Positions 1 to 11,517 of a stretch of DNA of 64,000 nucleotides are shown in pieces. The notes beneath the pieces were generated by a model, which did no database searches, was not told the origin of the DNA, and saw only the letters and a program-made list of their open reading frames with translations. A program made the position numbers and the translations under genes. The stretch covers positions 13,420,501 through 13,484,500 of the forward strand of contig NC_134963.1 in assembly GCF_965638725.1 (NCBI RefSeq), given 5' to 3'. Source of the stretch: Aptenodytes patagonicus (Eukaryota; Chordata; Aves; Sphenisciformes; Spheniscidae). Numbering within the stretch: position 1 is the stretch's first letter; every line of letters starts with the position of its first letter.

Positions 1-576
1 ACGGGTAATGCTGCTTCAGCCTTGCTCTGCTCCAGCCCTTCTCAGCTGCAGGTCTGCTCAGGCTTTCCAAGGGGGAAAGCTGCCCACCTTCGAGCTGCAT
101 TTGGATGGAGACTATTTTTGGGCTCTTTGCGGGCACACCCCCCTGCTGTAAGCGATCGCCTCCAAGGTTAATTAGATGAGATTCTTTGGCGAGGTCTCTG
201 GAGGAGCAGGATTTCCTTTTCTCCGCATTAAGCCCTTTTATTAACACTCCAATAGATCTCGACATCGCGGTGCCCCTGCAACGCTACCCATCATACCACT
301 AGCAATAACAGCCGGTCTATTGCAGGAGATTAGGGGTGAGCTACAGAGAATTGCAAACAGCAGAGAAAGCAATAAGAGCAGAACAAGTTTAGAAATTGTC
401 AGCTATAGCAGCAACCCCAGAAGTCACAAACGTGCTCGTGCCCACAGCAATCAGCCCAGTGCTGCAAGAATATCACACGATATTAGAGTCTCTGCTGCTT
501 GCAGCAATCTCTTTGGCCTGTACCCCTACAAATTTCACAGGGACTAGAGATGTCTTGGACCTCTAAGAGGTACCAC

Positions 577-597
577 AAAAAAAAAAAAAAAAAAAAA
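577..597 (+). repeat. Poly(A) tract (A21)
   Basis: An uninterrupted run of 21 A with no recognisable retroposon body just upstream. Confidence 0.95.
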
Positions 598-2256
598 GGA
601 CAGTGTTCTCAATTTAATGCAACACAACTATTTGCTTGCAAAAATGACTTGGCTTCTCTGTCCCTGAACCTTGCAGGTGTTTGTTTAACAGCCTGCATAA
701 ATTGAGGCTAATCACGGCTCCGCCAGCTGCCGAGGAGTCCGACAGCCAGGAGGACACGGCCTCGCTTATCTTGAGTGCAAGCTGAGTGAGCTGCTCCCGA
801 GGGCGAGAGCTAATCTATTCAGCCCTAAACGAAGCAGCCGGTCTCTCATGCCTGCAGCCTCGCCGGGGAGAAGTGGAGGACAGGGTCTGAATGGGATTAG
901 TGCGGAGGAGAGAGGGGATATTCGGGGCCATGCCTTGGCTGCTGCCAGGGATGTGCCTGGGGAAGGGCCTGCCTTGGCCGTGCCTGCGATGCCGAGGGCT
1001 GGGCTGGAGGCCAGGGATGTCTCCCCAGGTCTGGTGGAGGAGCAAACACGTCTCCAGCCTCGCATCCCTTCTGATATCCCAGCACAATGTGGAGGGAGAC
1101 GGGCACCAGAGCCGGCCAGACTGCAAAGCTAACATGCACCCCCCCCACCTTGCTTCCATCTTGCTGCGGACATGCCACGGGGAGGGAAGGGACAGGGCAC
1201 AGCACAAGGGAACCGAGCGCCACTGATGAATAAACCATCTGGCTTTATGCACCCCTAACATGCACAAGGACATGAATTACATATCGAACAAGCCAAGAAA
1301 AGCAATTTACCTAAAGCATGCTTCTGTCATGAACCCAGGCTTCTCCAGCACGTGAGGCTGTTTCCAGATAGTGCCATTCCCTAAAAGCACAGTGGGTTTC
1401 CTGGCTTCGCAACACCCTCACTGGCTTCATTCATCCACAGCTCTTTGTGCCAGGGGACAAGGAGAAGGCAGGGATTCGGCAGCAGCAGGTACCACTGGAC
1501 GTGTGTGCTTGTGTCTCACCTTGGGGCCCTGGCAGGACAGGACAGGACGGAGCAGCATCCCCCGAGGCAGTTCAGAACCCAGCCAGGCCACCCGCAGCCC
1601 AACCAGACAGAGCCCGTGCGATGGGGAGCGGAGCCGTCTGCGTGCTGCCTTTACATAGCACACAGTTTACACCTTTCCCAGCAGACAGGGAGGAGGTGGT
1701 CATCTTCATTTCCCTTCGTATTAAACAAGGAGCAGGAGTGACCGAGCATCCTCCTTCCAGCTGACAGTCTGTCAGGACACAGCGCTGCACTTGAGGGCAG
1801 AGATGCAGCTCCAGCACTCACAGCCTCCTGCTACTCCCTGTGCCTGAGGTCAACACAGGGTGCTGGGGGGACCCTGCCACCTCCTGAAACCACCTCCAGG
1901 TTCCCATCACAGGCTGACATGGGCTAGCAGCCGCAGCATCGTTTGTTCTCTCTTCCCCCTGCTAGCCAGGACCCACAACATCTCCCGTTGTGGGATCCTC
2001 CATCCTGACCTGGGCAACCCTTGCCTCTGTGGCTTCCCACAAACATCCACGCACCAGCGACTCTGCTCATTTCCTTGCGATGAAGCAGGGCCATTAGCCA
2101 GCACAGTACGGGCTTGGGCTTAAAACCCAGGCCTGCACACCTCAGTGAGCTCTACAGGGATCATCCCTAAACGTGAAATCTGCTTCCCCACGTACCCACG
2201 CGTCCAACAGCAGAAAAGCACAAGTGATGGACTTGGACTTGTGGCATGGCAAGCGC

Positions 2257-2296
2257 TAATGATTTCTGGTCAGTCGTAATCGTTTCTGATCAGACT
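2257..2296 (+). repeat. Diverged 20-bp tandem pair
   Basis: TAATGATTTCTGGTCAGTCG is followed directly by TAATCGTTTCTGATCAGACT. The period is 20 bp, with a few mismatches between units. Confidence 0.6.
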
Positions 2297-5200
2297 GACA
2301 TTCACAATGACTAACCCTGTAATAAGGCCATGGGGAGGCAGCTGTAAAACACTAATCACATGCCCAGCCCTCGCTCGTTAGCTAAGCCCAGACCTCCCAC
2401 CAGCCCGGTTCCCCAGGGAAGGAGTCCCACCATGACGTGGGGGACGGCTTAGCACCGTTAGGAACCAGCCCCCTTGCTCCTCTCATTTCAGTTTATTCCA
2501 GCCTTGCGCTTTCTTGTTATCATAAGAGCCTGACTCCATTTCGGGGGTTTATTACGCACGTAGCTTAAGCTGCTGAAGAACACAGCAGTTAGAGGTTTTA
2601 AAAGCAACCCTAACAGCACAGGCGCTTATTCCTGCAAAGTACAATGGTCTTCAGAGGAATTTTTTCATTAGCTACCCATATTTAAAGCTGGGCTCCCTAC
2701 CACTGCATTAAGCAGCAGCAAAACCGTGGGCTGTGATCAGCCCTTTGCCAGGGAAACGTCCCCCCGCTTGAACAGGCAGCACGACCCTCAGCCCCGGCCA
2801 GGAAACCAACTCCTGACTGAGGTTACATGCACTTTACTCCTAGGTGATTTCGGAGGATCCTACAGCCCGAAAGCAGCTCTCAGGCCTGGGAGGCATGACA
2901 GGGACTGTGGTCAGGACATAACTCGGCTGAAAGCTGTAGGATCAGGTGAGGCTGGGACCATGCAGCCCTGCAGAATGGGGATGGTGGAGAGGCGAGGGTA
3001 GGGAGGGAGTGCTGGGTAGGTCCCTACCCGAGAAACGATAAAGACCATATCCAGCCATCTCCAAGGCTCTCTGCAAACAACCTTGGAGCTTGGGAGCGCA
3101 GACACTTCCCCCTGTCACCCCTTGGCCCATAGGACCAGCCACCTTCACCACCACCCACTGCCACCATTTCACAGGAGAGCATGCTCTGCATTGCTTGTGC
3201 ACACAGATAACAACTCAAACCAGGGAGAAAAGGGAGAAAGTGGCAAACACCCTGCTCTCCACCCACCTGCTAGACCCTGACATCCAACCTGATCTCCCCG
3301 CCAACTCATCCGCGTCCGCAGCCCTTGCTCTTCAGCCGCCTGCATGGTCCAGGAGGCAGCAGAAAGCCAGCACCCTGGCTCCGAGTCATTAACCCCGCTT
3401 CCTAGCGGCTGGGTAACCCTTCCTCAGCCCACCCCACCTGCTGAAGGCCAGCCCTGCTTCCCCGAGGGCTGGCAGGGTTATCGTGCGGTACGACTCTGCA
3501 GCACCTCAGTTTCAGAAGGCTTGGGCTGCTCCCTCCTCCCCTTTCACTTCATGGAAATGCGTAATAAGATCTCAGCACGAGCCAACAAAATTGCCTTCCT
3601 TTATCTTGCCAGTGCGTTGTCCAGGCTAACCAGGGAAGAACACCACAAGCAACAGCCAGAATACAATTCTCCTCCAGACAGCGGAGTTCAGCAGTGAAGT
3701 CATCCACAGCCCCTTTGCCCCTCAGCTTTCCATTTCATTTGCATTTCTTTTTCTGGCGCTGCCCAGCTCAACGTCTGAACAGAAGCCCTGCAAAGGCCAG
3801 GCGATGCTCCAGGGCCAGATTCCTGCTCCGCAGGTCAGCCATGGAGAGAGAAGGCACATTCCCTGCAGCCCCTGCTCACCACATCACGAGGCATCACCAA
3901 ATGCACGAGGAAGAGCTCAGGCTTAAGAAACAAAACCAGAAGCCCCTCCGGCAGCATCCTGGTACGCTCAGCCTAGGAAGAAGCAGGTCAAGCTTCTCCA
4001 TGGATACCTGGACCAGGATGTTCAAGACGAACATCACAGCAGGTGGGCAGTGGTCCAAACTCACTGGTTTTAGGCACTTAAGAAGCCAGGACTCCCCCCC
4101 CATGAGCTCCCAGAAATTATCCTGACTCTCCCTACAGCACGGAGTTCACTGTAGCATCAGAGGCTCTTCCTGCAAGATCCTCGGTAACAAATGGCCCAGC
4201 AGCATGCCAGACGGCCAATAAATCCAGACTTCACACACCACCCGCTCCTGGTAGCGCTGAACACTTCCCGTGCCTACAAACAGGCATTATAGATCAAGCT
4301 CAACTGGAGATGATGGCTGATGGCTAAATCCATTGCGTAGAACAATTGTTTCATTAGCAGGCTGAGCTGGGTACGCAGTCAGGGAGACAGAGCCTGCCAG
4401 AAGATAAGACAGGGCTATTTTGCAATCATTTGTCTAAGTCTGCATGAAATGTCAGGGTTACAGCAGTGCCTCTGGAGCCAAACCAAGACAAGGACCTCAT
4501 CACGGGTCCTACGCAAACTCACGCACCCCCAGCAGTTCCCCAGCCCTGTGCGAGGGGAAGGGGAGCAGCTCTATTTTGCCCTTTTCAAATGGTCCTTGGG
4601 AAGCATAACAAGGTAAAGCCAGTGGTTTGACACTGGATGGGGTACTTTGATCAATCTCCAACTTCTTTCCCCAAAAAGTTATCTGGGAGACTCTCCTAAA
4701 GGTGTTGCCGGTCTAGATGGCAAGATGCAGTCCACCGGTTCACCGACAGGAGAAGGGAGAGCTTCTCCATCCCCAAAACACAGGAGGCTGCTCCCCTCCT
4801 CTTGCCACAACCCAGCCCCAGCAGCCACAGGTTCTCAGAAATGGAGATAAAATAGGATGGGGGATTGCAGCTGTTGAAGTCCCCCCTGTCTCTGCCTGGA
4901 CGCTCGTCGAGCACAGGGTTGGAGGGCAGCTCTGCCCCACAGCCCACCTCATCCTGGAGGAGCTGGTGTCTCACAGGTAAACAGCACAGCCTGCTTCGGA
5001 GGAATTAGTCACAGGGCTTCACATGTCAGCAAAGCTTCAGCACAGCATCTCTACAGCTCTGAGCAACAGCCTATGCCAGAGAGAGAAGAAAACAAAACAA
5101 AACAAAAAATAGCCTTGAGCCATCCCCGGTGCTGGCAGCTTGAAGGACAAGCACGTAGTACCTCATTTTCTCTTGGCCCCACTGATTTTCTGCAGCTCTA

Positions 5201-7390
5201 CCTCCAGATCTACATGGAGAGGCAGCTCGTTCCGCCTTGCAGGAACACTGGAGAGCAGAATGAGGACACCCATATCACGCCGGGGGCAAACAAACCAAGC
5301 TGAAGGGCAGAGACAGCAAAAGGCACCGCGGGACGGTTGGGTTAATACAGCCACGAAGAGAGGACAGGCATTCCTGCTCCTTGGCCTGTTCCCATACCCT
5401 AGGACAGGGACTGCTTTGAGCAAAAGCTAGGGTGCCTGGGTCAGAGTCAGCTCCTCGATGAGCTCCTCGTATCCCTGGGTGGCAGGATCCACCCGGAGCC
5501 AGCCCTGCCTGCTTGGCAGCCATGTTCATGGGCTTTTCAAGTCTCTCAAATTGTAGGTTGGAAAGCAAACTACAGCAATTAACAGCACTTGCTGCTGTGA
5601 ATGAGAACACTCTGTAAATAAATTACATCTCAGAAATTAATAAGTGTTGACTAATTGAGGTTTAGCATCTTAAATTCCTAAAAATTCTTATAAGTCAACA
5701 GAAAAGGAGGGAGAAAAGACATTTTCTTGGCTGGAGAGCCCTAATCCAGACCTAGCAGTAGGCAGGACACCTGAGGAGACTCACCCCTGCCTGTTATCAG
5801 GTTGCCCTGCTCCAACACCACGATACGTACATCCCGGGGTCAGACTAATTTCTCCTGCCAGCAGAGCAGCAGTATTGCAAATAGCTTTTAAATATCAAGC
5901 TAGCGCTTGAGTGCTTCTAAGGCAATGCACAACATGCATCAGGGATGAAAAAAAATCAAATCAGATAGCATTAGTCAAGCCTGGGCCTTAGCACATGAGG
6001 CAGAGAAAACTTTGGCATTCAGCATTTGCAGTGGATGAAGCTCAGTGTTCCTCTCCTCCTCCTCCTGATGGCTGCCAGCTCTTTGGCATGCCCCACCGCT
6101 GTTGAGAAGCGGGTATGGACATGCTTTGGTCACCTGGGAGCTCTCAGAGCCTCCGGTGTGCTGTGTGGGGAAATCATTTTGCAGCCAAACTCCCGTGGCA
6201 TCACAGATTCCCAGCAGACGACTCCCCTGCCAACACGCTGGCAGCTTCCTCCTGGTTGCAGGCGCTCCCATGCCAAGTCTGTGCTCCATCCAGCCTCCGA
6301 GCAATCTGTCCCCACGGAGGGAGCAATGTGTTGTCCAGATCTTTTCCTTGCCTGGAGCAAGCGTGGACTCACGCCTGATGAGAAGCAAGTCTGAACACAT
6401 ACTTCTGTGTGATACTGATATTTTGATCTCCTTCAGATTACTCCCATCCGCCTCCCAGGCACCCCAGGATTCCCAAGGGACTCCATCTCCCAGCCTGTTA
6501 ATGGGACATCTGGAGACAGGCAACTGGGACAAGAATGTTTTCCACACCTCCAGCTCGCTGGGGCTTTTGTCCCCAGCCCTCACCTAGCATCCCTCGGTGC
6601 AGGCTGACGGACACACATCCCAGCTTGCTGCCAGTGGCAGACAGAACTAGCATTGCTGCGGAGTCAGCGTCCCCCTCCCCGCTCCACACACAGGTATCTT
6701 GAAGGTTAAAGCAATAATCCCCTCTTCCTCTACCCACATCATTAACACATCTAGGTGAGCAGGCAGGCAGAGCCCCCTGACACAGAGCACTGGTTTTTCT
6801 CTCCACTAACTCCTGGGGGGCTGGTGTGTAGAAACCTTTAATGAATTTGACATAATTCCTAGTACAGAGCAGCTCTACTATTTGATGCAAAGTTTAATTT
6901 GATTTCTCACTTGAATAGCTGAGACATCCTTGATACACTTCCTTCAGCTCCTTCCAGATAAATCTGCTGCATACAACTAGTGCCAGGAGTCACCTGCATT
7001 TCACCAGCCCTCCCCTTCGCTCCACTCTAACCTCCACCTGCACCTCCCAGGGCTGCAAAGCAACCCTGGCTCCAGTCTTCGGAAAGGGCTTTCCATGTCA
7101 CCCACCCTCCTTTAGCAAGAGGAAAGCCGAGGTTAAACAGCGGCAGCGATCGACCTGAGAAGATGAAGCAGGCAGAGGCCAAGGCAGGAGCTGCAGGCAG
7201 GTCTCCCAGCTCAGGTCACCACCAGCAATCTCTGCAGGAGAGCAATCACGGGCAGCAGCAATCCTTTCTACCTCAAGCTGTTGTGTTCCTCCGCAGAAGC
7301 AGCTGCATTTCAGCTACAAGGCTCGCACCAGCTGTACAGCACTTGAAGAACAGCAGAGTACAATGCTTTGAAAACAGGGAGCAAACATTG

Positions 7391-8010
7391 TGGTTGCGTC
7401 GTGGTTTAACCCCAGTCAGCAACTGAGCACCACACAGCCACTCGCTCACCACCCCCCCAGCAGGATGGGGGAGAGAATCGGAAGAGCAAAATTGAGAAAA
7501 AAACTTGTGGGTTGAGATAAGAACAGTTTAATACTTTAAATAATAAAATAATTACACCACCAACAACAACAAATTGTAACGGAAAGTAAAACAACAAGAG
7601 AGAGAGGAACAAAACCCAGGAAGGGGGAAAAAAAAAAGCAAAACCAAAACCAAAGAGGTGATGCAACCGCCCACCGCCCGATGCCCAGCCAGTCCCCGAG
7701 CAGCAGCCTCCCCCAGCCAGCTTTCCCCCAGTTTCTGTACTGAGCATGATGTCCCATGGTATGGAACGACCCTCTGGCCAGTTGGGGTCAGCTGTCCTGG
7801 CTGTGCCCCCTCCCAGCTTCTTGTGCACCTCCAGCCTGCTCAGTCGGTAGAGCATGGGAAGCTGAACAGTCCTTGACTGGTGTAAGCACTGCCCAGCAAC
7901 AACTAAAACATCGGTGTGTTATCAACATTGTTCTCACCCTAAATCCAAAACACAGCACTGTACCAGCCACTAGGAAGAAAATTAACTCTATCCCAGCCGA
8001 AACCAGGACA
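7391..8010 (-). mobile_element. Solo LTR of an avian endogenous retrovirus, minus orientation
   Basis: Read on the minus strand it opens TGTCCTGGTTTCGGCTGG and closes GGGGTTAAACCACGACGCA, the termini of an LTR family I recognise as abundant in birds. It includes A/T-rich U3/R-like and poly(A)-signal-like sequence. No internal retroviral genes flank it, so it is a solo LTR left by recombination. The target-site duplication is not clean (CATTG before, GATTG after), so the low-coordinate end could be 7391 or 7395. Exact family assignment would need Repbase or Dfam. Confidence 0.85.
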
Positions 8011-8063
8011 GATTGCTATGAAAATATGGGGAGCACAGATGGGAATGTAGTGTTGCTTTTTCT

Positions 8064-8083
8064 AAAAAAAAAAAAAAAAAAAA
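8064..8083 (+). repeat. Poly(A) tract (A20)
   Basis: A 20-A run that lies 54 bp outside the solo LTR. Confidence 0.95.
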
Positions 8084-9201
8084 TCTTCAGGTTTTTCTGG
8101 TGTCTTTTGACAGGACACACTACAACGTCAGCCTACAATCCACAAAGCCTAGGGAACACAGACCTGCTGAACCAGGTTCACTGTCGGGACAGGAGGAAGT
8201 CCCACAGCTTCCCAAAGCCCAGTAGACCAATGTCGTCCTATTCCACAGCTAGACACAGGCAAAGGCCTCGCCTGAGGCTTAAGAGCCCCCATGGGCTCTG
8301 TCTGGTTCAAAACCCATGGATGAGCCAGCACAAGCAACGTTAGCTTGACTGAATCCGTTTCCTTACCAAAGCTCTGAAGCACAACAGTTGATTTAATCTT
8401 AAAGCAAACTGTTGGGGAAGGAAAGATGGATTTGTAGGCATTAAAGCCCCAGACCAAGGAGCAAACAGACACCTTTGATTAAGAAATCAATGCTTGGGTT
8501 TCACAGCATTTCACACTAAGGAGCAGCAGAGAAGAGTCCCTCCAGGTCAGGGAAGGAGAAACCAGCAAAAAGCAGAGAAGCGAGACACTCGGATGCTTCC
8601 CATAGTCTTACCAAAGCCAGAACAGGCTTTGGGGACCTTGAGTCCACGGGGCATGGACATGTTTTCTGAGGGATCTCTTTTGATGATAAACTGATAGGAA
8701 AAGGGTCCATTCCATACCGCTTTCAGAGATAGCTTCACCTCGCTGTTCTCCTGCCTCTGCCCTGGGTACAGCTCGGGCAGAAGAACTGACCTCTGGGCCG
8801 GTTACGTCCAGGTTGGGGAGCACCTGAGCACAGCACCAAGGGGTACCATGCCAAGGACCCTGACGGGCTGACATGTCCCACTGCATCTGAAGGGGCTGCG
8901 AGGGATGCACATCTCTTCCCACCAGTCGCAGTGAGGGTGGTAACCCGCTGGCTTTTGGATACATGGGGGCCAGCCAGAGCAGGGTTGTATATTTGGAGGC
9001 TTATTCCCAGCACACACGTTGCTGCCGTTGCTTGAGGCCAAGGGCTGGTCTCTCCTCACCCCCTGCTAGCTGAGACCCTCAGGGGGCTCGGCCATCTCTC
9101 CCAGCCCACCTCACAAGGTGATCCCCACCCAGTGCGGCACACAGGAGCTGCTGCTGCTCTGCCAAGCAGCCCTGGGTGCAAAAAGGTTGGCCTAGAAAGG
9201 A

Positions 9202-9229
9202 AAAAAAAAAAAAAAAAAAGGGGGGGGGC
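9202..9229 (+). repeat. A19-G9 compound homopolymer
   Basis: Nineteen A followed directly by nine G. Such junctions are prone to assembly error. Confidence 0.9.
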
Positions 9230-11431
9230 GGCAATCCAGAGACTGGGATTGATGACGATGCCAGAGGGAAGGAGCAAGTCACGAAGGGAAGAGGAGGAAC
9301 AAGCCCTGCACCCAACAGGGGTGTTACGAGCAAGAGACATGCTGACAAATTAAAACAGACCACGAGAACCCCTGATATTTTTTAAAGCCCTTTCTTTCTC
9401 TCAGCTTTCTTCGTCTCCTTTGTATGTTGAAAATTCATCTTCAAAAGCAATCGCAATGCCCCCAGAGGGAAAAATACCCCAGCACAAGGCAGACTTCCCT
9501 CTAGGCAATGTGAATCTGTATTACCCGAGTAAAAAGGCTTTCATCTCAAAATCATTCTTTTCCAGAGCACTTGACCCAAAAGGAAGTCTCCTTTATTTCT
9601 ATAAAAGTCACTTTCTCTACCAAAGTCCCATGGTCTCAGAAGGGAGCTGTTAGGCAGCTTTCTGTGTTCACCGTTGCCTGCTCAAAGCCCTTCTGCCTAC
9701 AGCGACGGGCAACGCCTGCACTGTGCTCCTCAGCAGCCCCACCGCTGCCCCAAGGAGGGCACCGGGCACTGATGGGGCAGAGACCAGCCCCGCTCTTGTG
9801 GCACCAGGGTGGCAGCAGACCCCGGAGCCGGGAGCTCAGGGACCCCCCTGCTCCCCAGAGGGCTCCTCTGCCCCTGCCAGGCTCCACAAGCCTCTTCTGC
9901 CTGGAGACGGTGGCAAAGGGGAACCTCTCTCCAACTGTGTTTATCTTTCAGCAAGAGCCAATGCAGCAGTTGCAGTCATTGGTATCTGACTTGTTCCTCG
10001 TCAGATGCTCCAAGCCGAAAGCAAGCTCCCTTCCCCAGAAGGAAGCCACAGACGAGGCTGTATCTGCAGCACCCGGGTGATTTTGGACAGCTCGGTGGTG
10101 CCACCAGACGTGCCCGATAGAAACCAGCTCGTGCAAGTGGCAGAGCCGGGGCTTGGGGAGACTGCTTCTGCCCAGGGAGCTGTTGCGACTCCACGAGAAG
10201 CCAGCTGTGATCCGCACCTCCAGGAGCTCACAGACCGCAGGGATGTCCCCTTGAGGCACTCACGCCTGAAATGGAGGGGAGAAGCGGTACTAGCAATTCA
10301 GCAGGAGGAGGGAGAAAGGCTGTTTGTCAGAGACAGCACGCAGCCAGGCAGCTGGCCTGGGTGAGACGAGAGCTCCTGGCTTCCACAGCCATCTGAACTC
10401 CGGGGAAGATGCTACCACTGACAAGGATCTCTGAACCAAAGCTCCCAGCCCAGCTTAGTCCTGCTCAGACGCCACAGGCCACTGCCCCGTGGGTGACAGG
10501 ACAGGGGGCACCACGTGCTGGAAACGTGCACCCCTGCTCTATCCTAAAGGGCACCAAATACCAGACGATCTTGCTCACGTGGGACGCAGCTCAGTAAAGC
10601 AACCTTGTGCTCAGTGAAAAGTTTAGTCCATCAAAAGTCACTGTGTCAACGCTGAGTTTTGCAATACTTGATGTGCAACTTAATGGCCCAGCCTCGGGTC
10701 AGGGAACGGACAACAGGGCGCTTGGCTCACAAAATTATAGCAAATTTCTACCCCTCCAAGCTGGGGAGAAGAACTTGAACCCCAGTGCCCGAAGTGCTGA
10801 AAAAGCCCAGGGACTCCCAAGGCTGGTTGCGTGAGAGGTCTGTTAATTCCATGGTTTTTAAGCGGCCACTGGGTTTGTTTCCAGTGCCTTTTGTTGAGAA
10901 CCCCGCGAGCAGCTCCTGAGCATAAGCTCTGCTCTCTCCTACAGAGCTTATGTGTAGCAGGCTCTGGCTTACTCGCTGGGCTTGGCCATCCCAGAGGGAG
11001 CAGATTTATCAGGCAGGACTGGCAATAAAGATAACAGCGTCGGTGATGATTCCTTACACTGAATTGCTCACCAGGCACCGGGAGGTGACATCCAGTGCAA
11101 GATACCTATAAAGCTTTATAGAATAAATACAACCTGCTTCAATTTATACAAACCATCTCTGCAGAAACATCAGAAACTAACAGTATGGCACTAACAGGGA
11201 GGAAATAGGAGGAGCCAGGATATCTGAATTGCCTTTCCAGCGAGGATGCAGTCCGCTGGAGGCACCGTATATAGAGCACGCGAAGGCAGCACAGACACCC
11301 TCTCACATTGGTGGTACATCACCCGGTGGATGTAGCAGCTTTAGCATCACAAGGTGATACCGTTGCCTGCGTAGGCTCAGCATCACGCTGACACAGCCCA
11401 ACAGCATCCCAGAGCAGGTTCAGAGCGAGTC

Positions 11432-11470
11432 ATTGACTCCAGCCCCATTTTACCCCTGAGGACAGTGCAT
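11432..11470 (-). repeat. Possible MIR-like SINE relic, reverse
   Basis: GCCCCATTTTACCCCTGAGGACAG resembles the reverse complement of the MIR core (CCCCATTTTACAGATGAGGAAACTGAGG). Confidence 0.35.
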
Positions 11471-11472
11471 GG

Positions 11473-11517
11473 CCCCAGCTCACGACACTGCACAGCCCCA
11501 GCTCACGACACTGCAAA
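11473..11517 (+). repeat. 23-bp tandem duplication
   Basis: CCCCAGCTCACGACACTGCA occurs at 11473 and again at 11496, a period of 23 bp, essentially without mismatches. Confidence 0.85.

Larger units (their letters stand above)
1..7390. other. Probable intergenic DNA, GC-rich side
   Basis: Open frames here are short and overlap on both strands, with no recognisable domain or exon pair. It holds an A21 tract (577) and a small tandem pair (2257). In vertebrate gene order this lies beyond the SUDS3 3' end, towards SRRM4. No SRRM4 exon was found. Confidence 0.5.

Noticed and set aside
5975-6583. 202-codon minus-strand frame
   Set aside because: Overlaps several plus-strand frames, with no conserved motif or exon structure.
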